Source: Chitinophaga pinensis
GTDB taxonomy: Bacteria; Pseudomonadota; Gammaproteobacteria; Burkholderiales; SG8-41
Length of the DNA stretch: 64,000 nucleotides
Assembly (NCBI GenBank): GCA_943329075.2
Contig: CALQCM020000015.1
Location: 1-64,000 of the forward strand
Direction: 5' to 3'
Shown: one piece after another, positions 34,226-43,224 of the stretch
Numbering within the stretch: position 1 is the stretch's first letter
How the letters are laid out: each line of letters opens with the position of its first letter
Position numbers and translations under genes: made by a program
The notes under the pieces: generated by a model
Database searches by the model: none
Told to the model about the DNA's origin: nothing
The model's input: the letters and a program-made list of their open reading frames with translations, nothing else

Positions 34226-34700
34226 TCGCTGCGGAATCGCGCGCGCGGGTTCTCAGTTGCGCGCGTGGGTCAGACTGAAGTTCTCAACGCCTTCAAACTG
34301 CGCCAGCTCGCCGGCCAGCGGGGCCGCCGTCGCTTTGGTAGGGTGCCGCATGGAAGGGGGTGCTTCAGGGCTCCGGCCGGAGCAACCCTCTGACGCCGGG
34401 TCTAGGGGGGTTGCCGCCTCTCCGCATCAGGTACACCCGCAAGGGGCGCGCACAACAGCAGATTTCAAGGGCGGCATCCGGATCGAAATGTCCTTGGTCT
34501 GAGAATCCACGCCGACCGGAGCCCTGAAGTTAAGTTTATTAACGACGCCGGCGGAAAAAAGTTTAGCGCCTTGTTCAATTTTCAACTGCACCGTGCGCGC
34601 AAAACACGACTCGCCCTTCCAATTATCCCGCCGGTATAGTATTTTCCACCCTCCGGTCGTTCCGGCCGTCCAGTTTCAACCATTCCTGCATAGAATCCCG
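34226..34700. other. Gene-poor stretch with a gene remnant and an inverted-repeat element
   Basis: The stretch of about 475 bp has no convincing gene. On the reverse strand 34253-34351 reads as a short C-terminal-like peptide (LAGELAQFEGVENFSLTHAR region), possibly the end of a lost gene. Inside it, 18-bp inverted repeats bound a 167-bp segment (34363-34529). Confidence 0.5.
34363..34529. repeat. 167-bp segment bounded by 18-bp inverted repeats (17 of 18 match)
   Basis: The left arm is cttcagggctccggccgg (34363-34380) and the right arm is ccgaccggagccctgaag (34512-34529). It encodes nothing recognisable. It could be a small non-autonomous mobile element or a structured RNA. Confidence 0.5.
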
Positions 34701-35360
34701 ATGAAAACGAAACCGAAGATTTATCTTGTTCATGCCGCCGCCGTGTCGATCCCGCCGGTGGTTGCCAGCTTTCAGCTGAACTGGCCCGAAGCGCAGGTCG
34801 TCAACCTGCTTGAAGACGCGCTGATGACCGACCTGGCTGCCGACGGCAAACTCACCGACGCGATGATCGGACGCTTCGTCCATATCGGGCAATACTGCGT
34901 CAAGGCCGGTGCAGATGCGATCCTGTTCTGCTGCTCGGCCTTCGGCCCCGCGGTAGAAGAGTGCGGCCGCCAGATTTCGATTCCGGTATTGAAGCCGAAC
35001 GAAGCGATGTACGAACAACTGGTCGCGAAAAGCGGCACGATCAGCCTGCTGGCGACCTTTCAGCCGTCGCTGCCGTCGATGCTGACGGAAATCGCCGCCT
35101 TCGCCAAAGCCAAGGGCACCGACATCAAGGTCGAACCGCATCTGATCGACGGCGCACTCGATGCGCTGCTGAAAAACCAGCCCGACGAGCACAATCGTCT
35201 GATCGCGGAGGCCGCCGCCAAACAAAAGTCCTGCGATATCATCGCGCTGGCACAATTCTCGATGGCGCCGGCAAAAGCGGTCGCGGCAAAATACACTGCG
35301 AAGCCCATCCTCACCACGCCTGACAGCGCGGTCGCCAAACTGAAGACACTGCTCGCCTGA
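34701..35360 (+). CDS. Aspartate/glutamate racemase superfamily protein
   Basis: A 219-residue protein starting at 34701. The two-domain racemase-like fold shows in YLVHAAAVSIPPVVASFQLN, ILFCCSAFGPAVEECGR, VLKPNEAMYEQLVAK and DIIALAQFSMAPAKAV. Amino acid racemases use two cysteines. Here only the first site has Cys (FCCSAFG); the second site reads AQFSM. A one-base isomerase, decarboxylase or other reaction, as in arylmalonate decarboxylase or maleate isomerase relatives, is therefore more likely than aspartate racemisation. It is followed by a convergent Bug receptor gene. Confidence 0.78.
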   Translation: MKTKPKIYLVHAAAVSIPPVVASFQLNWPEAQVVNLLEDALMTDLAADGKLTDAMIGRFVHIGQYCVKAGADAILFCCSAFGPAVEECGRQISIPVLKPNEAMYEQLVAKSGTISLLATFQPSLPSMLTEIAAFAKAKGTDIKVEPHLIDGALDALLKNQPDEHNRLIAEAAAKQKSCDIIALAQFSMAPAKAVAAKYTAKPILTTPDSAVAKLKTLLA

Positions 35361-35413
35361 ACCTCACGGCGCGGCACATCCGCCCGCGCCGCATCCAGGC
35401 CTTCAAATTACGG

Positions 35414-36424
35414 CTAGGGCTTGGCCGCCAGCCCGATCTTGCGCGCGAGTTCGCGCATCGCCGCGGCATCCTGCACCGCGAATTTTGCAAACGCCTCGGT
35501 CGGCATGCCGACGCCTTCAAGGCCCACGTCATCAAAACGCTTCTTTAAATCGACATCGGTCAACGCGCACGCCACCTCGCTGTGTATGCGCGCAACAAGT
35601 TCGGACGACGCGCCCGCCGGCAGCCAGATACCAAACCAGCCGACCAGATCGTAATCCTTAAAACCCGCCTCCTGCATGGTCGGCACGTCGGGCAGCATTT
35701 TCCAGCGCGATGAACCGGTCATCGCCAGCGCGCGCACGCGGCCGGTCTGGATCAACTGCAAACAGGTTTGCGTCGGCGAGAACAGCATGTCGACGTGTCC
35801 GCCCAACAGATCGCTGGTTGCCGGGCCGGTGCCTTTGTACTGGATATCGAGTATCTGCACGCCGGCGGCCACTTTCATCATCTCGGCGGCGATGTAAGTA
35901 ATGTTGCCGATGCCGGCCGAGGCGTAATTCAATTTACCCGGGCGCGCCTTCGCCAGCGCGATCAATTCTTTGACGGACTTCGCCGGCACCGAGGGATGCA
36001 CGATCAGCACCTGGCCGAAATTGCGCGCCGCCATCGTCACCGGCGTGAAATCGCGGTTGGCGTCAAAAGGAATGTTTTCATTGAACGCGGCGACCGATGT
36101 TTGCGAACCGGTGTTGAGCAGCCACGTGTAACCGTCAGGTGGCGACTTGGCGACGATTTCAGCGCCGAGCGCCGAGCCGTTCCCGCCGCGATTGTCGAGT
36201 ACGAAAGGTTGGCCCATCGACACATTGAGCTTCTGGATCAGATTGCGCCCGACCACATCGACCGGGCCACCCGCCGCAAACGGCACGACGATGCGCACGG
36301 GTTTGCTCGGGTAGTTTTTTGGCAGCGGCTGCGCGAACACGCACTGTGATGCGGCCGCGACGAACAACGCGCAAACCGCGATCGTGGATTTCTTCAAACA
36401 ATCATCTGACCTGGGCGTCGACAT
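35414..36424 (-). CDS. Bug family (TctC-type) periplasmic solute-binding protein
   Basis: A 336-residue protein; GGAG precedes the ATG at 36424. The signal peptide is long (core STIAVCALFVAAASQCVFA, cleavage near residue 31). Mature landmarks are NYPSKPVRIVVPFAAGGPVD, VLDNRGGNGSALGAEIVA, IPFDANRDFTPVTMAA, NYASAGIGNITYIAAEMM and DIQYKGTGPATSDLLGGHVD. It lies next to a decayed amidohydrolase gene and another Bug gene on the same strand. The ligand is probably a carboxylate. Confidence 0.88.
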   Translation of the reverse strand: MSTPRSDDCLKKSTIAVCALFVAAASQCVFAQPLPKNYPSKPVRIVVPFAAGGPVDVVGRNLIQKLNVSMGQPFVLDNRGGNGSALGAEIVAKSPPDGYTWLLNTGSQTSVAAFNENIPFDANRDFTPVTMAARNFGQVLIVHPSVPAKSVKELIALAKARPGKLNYASAGIGNITYIAAEMMKVAAGVQILDIQYKGTGPATSDLLGGHVDMLFSPTQTCLQLIQTGRVRALAMTGSSRWKMLPDVPTMQEAGFKDYDLVGWFGIWLPAGASSELVARIHSEVACALTDVDLKKRFDDVGLEGVGMPTEAFAKFAVQDAAAMRELARKIGLAAKP

Positions 36425-36594
36425 GTTTTCATCTCCTCACGATTTGACGCATGATGTTGCGGTGCCCCGGCGCGTCCTCCGGAATGCATTTTCCAATAAT
36501 CAGTGTCGCACTATTTTGTGCTCGGGCGAAGCGATCCGAACACGACGTTTGCCGGTTCCGAATCAAAAAAGCCCGCGCCCGGCCGTAGCCATGC

Positions 36595-36936
36595 TCAGGC
36601 AGCCAGTCGCGGTAGCAGGCCGCGCGCGTTATCGCGGTAAATCGCGCGCAGATCGCCTGCGCTGAAACCCAGCCCCATCAATTCCTTTACATTCGCCGCG
36701 ATCGACTGGGCGGGTGTCCACTCCATGAGCGGGCGCTGTTCGGTCTTGCGGGCGGTGATTTCGCGAATGAATCCGGGCGGCGCCAGATGGTGATGCACAT
36801 CTATGCGGAACGGCGTGTTGCGCTCCGGCGCCGGCGCCACCGACTGGCAGGCGGGCAACACAGTAGCTGCACCAAGTACGGCAAGACCGGACAGAAATTG
36901 ACGCCGCGATGCCAGACCATCGTGCGAAGAATCCAT
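36595..36936 (-). pseudogene. Amidohydrolase (ACMSD-like) with central part deleted
   Basis: A 113-codon frame joins both ends of a normally ~330-residue enzyme. The front is a twin-arginine/lipoprotein-like signal (ASRRQFLSGLAVLGAATVLP, then ACQS) and the first metal motif (FRIDVHHHLAPPGFIREIT). It then runs directly into the C-terminal end of the family (ELMGLGFSAGDLRAIYRDNA, then RGLLPRL). The barrel strands with the other metal ligands are missing, so it cannot be an active hydrolase. The junction falls near residues 70-78 and the frame is kept. Confidence 0.7.
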
Positions 36937-36993
36937 CTGCAATGCGCCTCCAAAACAGGCCACACGGGATCACCCGCGCGGGTGTCACGCTTC

Positions 36994-37983
36994 TTATTTG
37001 GCCAAACCCAATTCTACAAAGATCGCGCGCGCCTGGTCGTAATCAGTTTTGAGAAAGCGCGAGAACTCAGCCGCATTCAGGTAATCGCTCTCCCACAGAT
37101 TCTGCTCCTGATCGGCGCGCCATTCGTCGGTTTTCACGCTGCGTGCAAACACGCCGTCCCAATACGCGATTTGCGCCGCATTCAGTTTCGGCGGACCGAT
37201 GGCACCCTGCCAGTTGGCGATGACGAGTTCCACGCCCTGCTCTTTCAAGGTCGGCACCGGCGCCAGCAGGCCACCGAGACGTTTTGCCGACGAGATGCCG
37301 ATCAGGCGCAACTTGCCGCTTTGCACATGCGGCAGCAGGTTCGAAGTGACCGTGGCGATTGCATCGACATGCCCGCCGAGCGCCGCAGTCATCAGTTCGC
37401 CGCCCTGAAATATCGCGAGTTTGAGTTTGCGCGGATCCATTCCCGAGGCGCGAGCGATCTGCGCGCAGACGATGTGCAGATAACTGCCCTGACTGTTGGT
37501 GCCCATGCTCAGCGCCGCCGGATTCACGCGCAGCCGCTCGACCATCTCGCGCACTGATTTCAACGGCGAGTCGGCACGCACGGCGACGCCGATGTATTGA
37601 TTGCCGAGCAGTGCGAGCGGCGTGTAATCGGAATAGGTAAATGTCGCGCTGCCGAGGATGTGGTTGGTCAGTATCGTCGGCGATGAAATCTGGAACCAGT
37701 GCGCGTCACCGGGGTGCGTTGCCAGAGTGGCCCAGGCGATATTGCCGGCGCCGCCGACTCGGTTGTTGACCGTCACCGCGCTACTGACAAAGCCTTTCGT
37801 CTGCCAGATATTCTGCAGGAATCGCGCGGTGCGGTCCTGCGAACTGCCGGCCGTGAGGCCGACGACGATCTCGACGTTTTTCTCCGGCTTCCACGCCTGC
37901 TGGGCATGCGCCGCAGGCCCAATGCCAAGAACCAGCACGAGGACGGCCCGCAAAATCATCAAAACCGGCGTGCCCGTTTGCAT
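36994..37983 (-). CDS. Bug-like periplasmic solute-binding protein, divergent subfamily
   Basis: A 329-residue protein with a signal peptide (LMILRAVLVLVLGIGPAAHA, mature start near QQAWKP). The core is the divergent type also seen at 27164: AWKPEKNVEIVVGLTAGSSQ, VTVNNRVGGAGNIAWATL, YSDYTPLALLGNQYIGVAVR and SMGTNSQGSYLHIV. It lies upstream of the truncated amidohydrolase on the same strand, and 4 bp after the DyP peroxidase gene. A shared transcript is likely. The ligand is unknown. Confidence 0.86.
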   Translation of the reverse strand: MQTGTPVLMILRAVLVLVLGIGPAAHAQQAWKPEKNVEIVVGLTAGSSQDRTARFLQNIWQTKGFVSSAVTVNNRVGGAGNIAWATLATHPGDAHWFQISSPTILTNHILGSATFTYSDYTPLALLGNQYIGVAVRADSPLKSVREMVERLRVNPAALSMGTNSQGSYLHIVCAQIARASGMDPRKLKLAIFQGGELMTAALGGHVDAIATVTSNLLPHVQSGKLRLIGISSAKRLGGLLAPVPTLKEQGVELVIANWQGAIGPPKLNAAQIAYWDGVFARSVKTDEWRADQEQNLWESDYLNAAEFSRFLKTDYDQARAIFVELGLAK

Positions 37984-37987
37984 GATT

Positions 37988-38869
37988 TTACTCTTTCATG
38001 ATGGCACGAAAATCGAGCCGCCCGTTGCGCAGCGGCGGGCACCAGAAATAAGCACCCGTCAGCGGCCGCGTGAAATTGAACAGGGCATCGCTGATGTCAT
38101 CGTCGCAACCCACCATGCGGCACAACTGCGCCTCGAACGCGTCGAATGATTTGCCGAAGGCGACGAACATCAAACCTGCGCGCTCCGCCTCGCTCCAGGG
38201 CATCGAACGCCGCACGACGAAGGCCTCCGGCTCGAAGTTTTCCTGTGCCGTGCGTTTGACGTGCGCCGAGGCCGGCGCATCGGCGAGTTCCTTGTTGTCG
38301 CGGCGCCGGCGGCCGACGGCATGGTTCTGTTCGCGCTCGCTCATCGAATCAAAACGCGCGAAGTCGTGCAGCCACTGTTGCACGGCAACGAAGGAGGAAC
38401 CATCGAGACCCGGCCCCGCGCCCTGCGCGACCGCCGCGGCCAGCGCTTTCTTGCCCTTCGGATTTTCGGTGCCGTCTTCATAACCGGTGAGGTCACGTCC
38501 ACTGCCGTGACGAAAAGCATCAATGCTTGATTCGAGTGTGAACGCCGGCGCCACTGCCGCGACAATGCGCCGCGACAGGTGCACGAGTTCGCCGCGGTCA
38601 CCACCGCGCAACCAGCACCACAGCGCGGCGGGAGTGGATGGCACCACAAACCCGCGCCCCGAAAACCCGGGGAACTCGCGCATGCCTGCAATCGCGCGCC
38701 GACAATCGGCGATCACCGGCTGACCGATGCCGACGACACAGTTGTCGCCATCGACCAGTGCGGCGAGCGCCTGCAGTGCGCGACGCGATTGCGCGCCGTG
38801 TTTCAATGAAAACGTCAGGTAACGCGCATGCGCCGGCACTGGTGCCAGCACTCCACCTTGTACTGTCAT
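37988..38869 (-). CDS. DyP-type heme peroxidase
   Basis: A 293-residue protein starting at 38869 with GGAGG upstream. The DyP hallmarks are present: GXXDG in LTGYEDGTENPKG (catalytic Asp), the proximal heme histidine in ASAHVKRTAQEN, and a conserved ending FNFTRPLTGAYFWCPPL. These enzymes use hydrogen peroxide to oxidise dyes, phenols or other substrates; many are cytoplasmic or packed in encapsulins. No signal peptide or encapsulin gene is visible. The Bug receptor gene follows after 4 bp and the HpaI-type aldolase gene is divergent. Confidence 0.9.
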   Translation of the reverse strand: MTVQGGVLAPVPAHARYLTFSLKHGAQSRRALQALAALVDGDNCVVGIGQPVIADCRRAIAGMREFPGFSGRGFVVPSTPAALWCWLRGGDRGELVHLSRRIVAAVAPAFTLESSIDAFRHGSGRDLTGYEDGTENPKGKKALAAAVAQGAGPGLDGSSFVAVQQWLHDFARFDSMSEREQNHAVGRRRRDNKELADAPASAHVKRTAQENFEPEAFVVRRSMPWSEAERAGLMFVAFGKSFDAFEAQLCRMVGCDDDISDALFNFTRPLTGAYFWCPPLRNGRLDFRAIMKE

Positions 38870-39011
38870 GCATTCCTCCGCCAAATCGGGCGCTGAAAAC
38901 ACCGTCGATATTAGCGTTTGCCGCGACCGTACGCCACGACTGCGCCGCGGCGCGTCGAATGCAGTAGACTGCGGCTCTTGATTTGACACCGGCACAACCG
39001 AGGAGACGCCC

Positions 39012-39797
39012 ATGCAAGCCTACGCCAATCACACCAAACGCCGCCTTGAAGAGGGCAAGATCGCCACCGGTCTGGGTCTGCGGCAGGCGCGCACCGCGGA
39101 CGTCGCCGCCATCGGCAAGACCGCCGGCTTCGACTGGCTGTTCATCGACATGGAACACAGTTCGCTCGACCTCGACACCGCCGCGCAAATTTGCGCGGCC
39201 GCCCTGCCGACAGGCATCACGCCCATCGTGCGCGTGCCGGGCAAGGAGCATCACCACGCCTCGCGCATGCTCGACAACGGCGCGCAAGGCGTGGTCATTC
39301 CGCATGTCAATTCAGCTGAAGAGGCGCAGCGCGCGGTGTCTTACTGCAAATATCCGCCGATCGGCCACCGTTCGGTCGCCGGCGCGCAACCGCAGTACCA
39401 GTTTCAGAACGTGCCGCTGGCCGAAGCCACGCGCGTCGTCAATGCCGAAACGCTGGTCATCGTCATGGTGGAAACGCCGGAAGCAGTCGAACAGGTCGAT
39501 GCCATCGCCGCCGTCCCTGGCGTCGATGTCGTCTTGATCGGCACCAATGATCTGTGCGCCGAAATGGGCATTCCCGGCCAGTACGACGACCCGCGCATTG
39601 TCGATGCCTACACCAAAGTGATCGCCGCCTGCCGCAAGCACAAGGTGCATCCGGGCATGGGTGGCGTCTACGATCCGCCGCTGATGGAAAAATACATCGG
39701 CATGGGCATGCGCTTCATTTTGAGCGGCAGCGACCTCTCCTTCATCATGGCGGGCGGTCGCGAACGCACGAAATTCCTCAACGCCTGCAAGCTGTAA
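39012..39797 (+). CDS. HpcH/HpaI aldolase/citrate lyase family protein
   Basis: A 261-residue TIM-barrel protein; GAGGAG precedes the ATG. Motifs are GFDWLFIDMEHSSLDL, RMLDNGAQGVVIPHVNSAEE, the metal-binding glutamate in VMVETPEAVEQVDAIA and GVDVVLIGTNDLCAEMG. The family performs metal-dependent aldol cleavage of 4-hydroxy-2-oxo acids to pyruvate and an aldehyde, as in homoprotocatechuate and 2-keto-3-deoxy-sugar acid breakdown. It converges with the ACMSD-like amidohydrolase gene. The actual aldol substrate is unknown. Confidence 0.88.
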   Translation: MQAYANHTKRRLEEGKIATGLGLRQARTADVAAIGKTAGFDWLFIDMEHSSLDLDTAAQICAAALPTGITPIVRVPGKEHHHASRMLDNGAQGVVIPHVNSAEEAQRAVSYCKYPPIGHRSVAGAQPQYQFQNVPLAEATRVVNAETLVIVMVETPEAVEQVDAIAAVPGVDVVLIGTNDLCAEMGIPGQYDDPRIVDAYTKVIAACRKHKVHPGMGGVYDPPLMEKYIGMGMRFILSGSDLSFIMAGGRERTKFLNACKL

Positions 39798-39822
39798 GCC
39801 GTTTCCGTAATTATCGGCGGCG

Positions 39823-40818
39823 TCAGCCCTGACGCTCGCCGAGCAGTTCCAGTGCGTTCAGGCTGTGGATGCGTTCGCGTTCTGCGTCGGTCAACCCCGG
39901 TGTGCGTTCCAGCGACGCCACCGGCGCGGCGTCTTCCATATCGAACGGGCAATCGCTGCCCAGCACCACGCGTTCGGCCCCTACCGTGTCGATCAGGCAG
40001 CGCGCCGCCACCGGATCGTGTGTCAACGCGTCGAAGACGAATCGTTTCAGGTGATCGCGCGGCGTCAGCGCCGTATTCGCGCGCGGCTCGGGACGCGCGT
40101 GGTAGGCATGCTCAAGGCGCCCGATCAGATACGGCAAAAAACCGCCGCCATGCGGCAATATGAATTTCAGCGTCTTCAGTTCGTCGAGTGCGCCGCTCGC
40201 CATCAGATGCGCAGCCAGCAGGCTGGTATCAAGCGGAAAGCCCATGCTGCTGATCAGATAATAGCGGTCGAGCCCGCCCTTGGACGACGGCTGGTACGGA
40301 TGTGCGAGCACGAATAACTTGAGTTGTTCGATGCGCTTCAACAGCGGACGGAACTTCGGCTCGGCGATCAACGCGCCCTCGACCGAAGTCCCCATTTCGA
40401 CACCGCGAAAGCAGCCAAGCTTTGCAATGCGTTCGAGCTCAACCATCGAGGCCTCGACATCCTGCAGCGGCAAGGTTGCCATCCCGCGCAAGCGTTTCGG
40501 CTCGGCCGCCAGCATGGTGGCGATGCCGTCGTTGACCAGCTGCGCCGCGCGCGCGCCCTGCGCGGCCGGTAACCAGTAACAATAAGCCGGCGGCCCGCAG
40601 GATATCACCGCCACATCGATGCCCATACGGTCCATCGCCGCCAGTTTGGCCGCGAGATCGTAATAGGCGGTTCTGAGCTTGATGGCGATGACGTCACGCG
40701 CCAGAAAACGTTCACCGTTTTTGATTTCAACGCGCACACCGTTGAACCCCGCCGGATCGGCCGCCACAGCATCGAGAAACTCGCAGGGAATGACGTGACT
40801 GTGAAAATCGATTTTCAT
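39823..40818 (-). CDS. Amidohydrolase family 2 protein (ACMSD-like decarboxylase/hydrolase)
   Basis: A 331-residue barrel enzyme starting at 40818 with GGAG 8 nt upstream. Metal-site motifs are IDFHSHVIP at the start, VLAHPYQPSS in the middle, FILPHGGGFLPY, and VVLGSDCPFDMED near the end. GVEMGTSVEGAL is typical of aminocarboxymuconate-semialdehyde decarboxylase (ACMSD) relatives. Members decarboxylate or hydrolyse aromatic-derived acids using zinc or manganese. The neighbouring HpaI-type aldolase gene is convergent, which fits aromatic or dicarboxylate catabolism. Confidence 0.85.
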   Translation of the reverse strand: MKIDFHSHVIPCEFLDAVAADPAGFNGVRVEIKNGERFLARDVIAIKLRTAYYDLAAKLAAMDRMGIDVAVISCGPPAYCYWLPAAQGARAAQLVNDGIATMLAAEPKRLRGMATLPLQDVEASMVELERIAKLGCFRGVEMGTSVEGALIAEPKFRPLLKRIEQLKLFVLAHPYQPSSKGGLDRYYLISSMGFPLDTSLLAAHLMASGALDELKTLKFILPHGGGFLPYLIGRLEHAYHARPEPRANTALTPRDHLKRFVFDALTHDPVAARCLIDTVGAERVVLGSDCPFDMEDAAPVASLERTPGLTDAERERIHSLNALELLGERQG

Positions 40819-40859
40819 TTAATTCGCTCCAAAACATCCATGTGCGTTCTCAAACCAAT

Positions 40860-41075
40860 TGTTTGCTTCGCACCCCTGCGAGCCGCCGAGCAGCGCAAGC
40901 GCGTCGGGGGAAGTCGGCGAGCACTGTCTGAGCCCTGTCGCGCAGCGACAAGGGCGAGTTGCGCAGCCGCCCGACGTGCTGAGCAGCGCAGGGAAGTCCG
41001 CAGGACCGGCGAACCGGGGCGGCCTTCTCTTTGCTTACTTTCTCTTGGCCGCTCAAGAGAAAGTAAGTAGCTGCC
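40860..41075. repeat. Structured intergenic repeat-like region with a 14-bp hairpin
   Basis: The ~295 bp between two reverse-strand genes is coding-poor. It ends in a perfect hairpin (41034-41047 with 41054-41067, cttactttctcttg arms) and contains several short dyads. I recall similar text ending in 'CTTACTTTCT...AGAAAGTAAG' from other Burkholderiales genomes, but have not compared it. Confidence 0.5.
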
Positions 41076-41113
41076 GGGCTACCCCCGGCGAATTTGATCT
41101 GGAAGCACCATCA

Positions 41114-41950
41114 TTAATGTTTCACGACGCGCCGCAGGAACTCCTCGATCAGCGCTGCGGTCTCCCTGGGCTTCTCCGTAAACGTAATATGTCCGCACTC
41201 CGGCACCACACAAAACTCCGCGCCCTGAATGTGATCGGCCATGCGCCGCGACACTGACACCGGCGTCAGGATGTCCTGTTCACCGACGATAACCCGCACC
41301 GGCACGCGGATCTCGCCCAGGCGCGCCGTCAACTTGGGCTGCCCGGCCTGATCCGGGTCGCAACGGCCGAAACGCAGTATCGTGTTGATGAAGGTGCGAT
41401 AACGCTCGGGCGAATTGCGACGCACCGATGCAAACAATTTGTCCTTGGCGGCCTGACCTTCGGCGGTATCGAGAAAACTGCGACCCAGCGTCCACAGCGA
41501 GATATGCATCGCCAGCGCGTCGCCCAGTCCCATCTCTTCCATCATTTTCAGACGCAGGCGGAAATTCATCTCAAGCGCGGTGTCCAGTTCGGAAAAGCCG
41601 GCGACCAGCGTCAACGAAGCCACTGACGACGGCGCATCAAGCGCCGCCTGCATCGCCACGCAGGCCCCGAGCGAAGAACCGACCAGATGCGCGCGCGGCG
41701 CACCGATGTGTTCGATCAGGCGGACCACGTCGTCGGCCCACGCTTCTACGCTATAACCGCTTTTCGATTCGCCCGACTGGCCGAGGCCGCGCGGATCAAT
41801 CGTGACCACGCGGCCGAACGACGACAACAGCGGCACCGTCTTTGCGTAGTACGTGTGATCATGGCCGAGCCCGGGCAGCAGAATGATCGCCTCGCCCGCA
41901 CCGGCTTCTTCGTAATAAATCTCACCATCCCTGACGGGCGCCATCGGCAT
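41114..41950 (-). CDS. Alpha/beta hydrolase (3-oxoadipate enol-lactonase-like)
   Basis: A 278-residue protein; GGGGA lies 6 nt before the ATG at 41950. Motifs are ILLPGLGHDHTYY (oxyanion), VVTIDPRGLGQSGESKSGYS, the nucleophile elbow VGSSLGACVAMQAA, the acid in VIVGEQDILTPVSVSR and the base in VVPECGHITFTEKP. The pattern is closest to enol-lactone hydrolases and related C-C or ester hydrolases of aromatic degradation. The gene for another hydrolase lies 29 bp upstream on the same strand. The substrate is uncertain. Confidence 0.85.
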   Translation of the reverse strand: MPMAPVRDGEIYYEEAGAGEAIILLPGLGHDHTYYAKTVPLLSSFGRVVTIDPRGLGQSGESKSGYSVEAWADDVVRLIEHIGAPRAHLVGSSLGACVAMQAALDAPSSVASLTLVAGFSELDTALEMNFRLRLKMMEEMGLGDALAMHISLWTLGRSFLDTAEGQAAKDKLFASVRRNSPERYRTFINTILRFGRCDPDQAGQPKLTARLGEIRVPVRVIVGEQDILTPVSVSRRMADHIQGAEFCVVPECGHITFTEKPRETAALIEEFLRRVVKH

Positions 41951-41979
41951 GCCAAATCCCCCTGTTTCGATTTCTGGTT

Positions 41980-43224
41980 TTATTTTTGACGCGGATGCGG
42001 GCGCCGTTCAATACGCCCGTCGGCCAGCACCAGGTCGAGGAATTCCTCGGCCGGTTTGCCGTTGACGCGATCGAGCAGCCAGTCGGCGGCATAGGTCATG
42101 TATTTTGGTCCGAGCACGATGGATGCGGCACCCGACAAGGCGTGGCGTTCGCCCTGATACATCAGGATCGGCGACGGCCCGCCGGCGCGCGCCGCCAGTT
42201 CGAGCGTATGTTTGACGGGCGAGAGCTCATCTTTTTCGCCAACTATGTTAAGCCACGGCATTTTCATGCCGGACACCAGCGGCCGCAGATCCATCTGTGC
42301 GGCCATGCGGTCGAATTCGTCCTCGTCGTCGATGTCGCTCATCCACATGAAACGCTTCTTGTAGGACGGGCTCGCCTCTTCGAATATCGTATGGCAGCCC
42401 GGCTCGTGGCAGCACAAGGCGGTGGCCACCGCTTTCAATCGCGGCTGTGTCGCCGCGACCTGCGTCATCCAGAATGAACCGAAGCTCGAACCGAAGCCGA
42501 CAATGCGCTCCGGATCCACTTCGGGGCGGCTCAACAGAAATTTCATGAAAACGTCGCCGGCTTCGATCCAGTTATTTTCCGTGACGTAGGAACCCAGCAG
42601 CGGCGCCTCGCCGCGTCCGGGGCCGTCCACCGACAGCACGGCAAAACCGCGCGCCAGAAAACGATCGCCGTTTTGCGCCACCACCAGTTCCTTGCGCGTA
42701 TCCATGCCGCCCGACGCCAGCACGGTCGGCAACCGGCCGCCGCTGTAACCCGGCGGCAGATGCCAGTAGGCCGGCAGCTTGCCGTTGCCGAACGGCAGTT
42801 CGATACGCTCGACCTTGTGCGGCGCGTGTTTCATCCACGCTGCGTAATTGGCGTTAATGCGTTCGTAAAGACGGCGCAGCCAGTCGTCGTCATCGGTGAT
42901 GGCCCAGACGGCCGGCGTGTAGAGTATCGCCGCCGCATAATGATTTTCCGCCGCGGTCACGACATGACCTCGCTCGGCGGCCTCCGCAGCAGCGCGCTCG
43001 CGACGTTCGGCGGCGGCAATGAACGCCGGTGCAATGTCGTCATATTTGCGGATGCGCGCCTTGGCCCATTTGACCTCGAGCGTGGCCTCGGTGCCGATCG
43101 GGCCGATGGTCTGTCCGCTGCGCGGCTGGTCCCAGTCGATGTTTTCGGCACGCACCACCACGTCGGTGAGCCAACGCTGCTCGTGCCAGCGCCGCGGCGC
43201 GTGCGATCCTGCCTTCGATGCCAT
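41980..43224 (-). CDS. Alpha/beta hydrolase (FrsA/2,6-dihydropseudooxynicotine hydrolase-like)
   Basis: A 414-residue protein starting at 43224 (GAGGAG upstream). An N-terminal helical cap region (residues 1-130, with EAAERGHVVTAAENHYAAAI) precedes the hydrolase core: TVLASGGMDTRKELVVAQNG, VLSVDGPGRGEAPLLGSYVT, the nucleophile elbow VGFGSSFGSFW, the acid in VGEKDELSPV and the base in YQGERHALSG. The cap-plus-core plan matches the group containing 2,6-dihydropseudooxynicotine hydrolase and FrsA-like proteins. It probably acts on a C-C or ester bond of an aromatic or cyclic metabolite. It is followed by a second hydrolase on the same strand. Confidence 0.82.
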   Translation of the reverse strand: MASKAGSHAPRRWHEQRWLTDVVVRAENIDWDQPRSGQTIGPIGTEATLEVKWAKARIRKYDDIAPAFIAAAERRERAAAEAAERGHVVTAAENHYAAAILYTPAVWAITDDDDWLRRLYERINANYAAWMKHAPHKVERIELPFGNGKLPAYWHLPPGYSGGRLPTVLASGGMDTRKELVVAQNGDRFLARGFAVLSVDGPGRGEAPLLGSYVTENNWIEAGDVFMKFLLSRPEVDPERIVGFGSSFGSFWMTQVAATQPRLKAVATALCCHEPGCHTIFEEASPSYKKRFMWMSDIDDEDEFDRMAAQMDLRPLVSGMKMPWLNIVGEKDELSPVKHTLELAARAGGPSPILMYQGERHALSGAASIVLGPKYMTYAADWLLDRVNGKPAEEFLDLVLADGRIERRPHPRQK

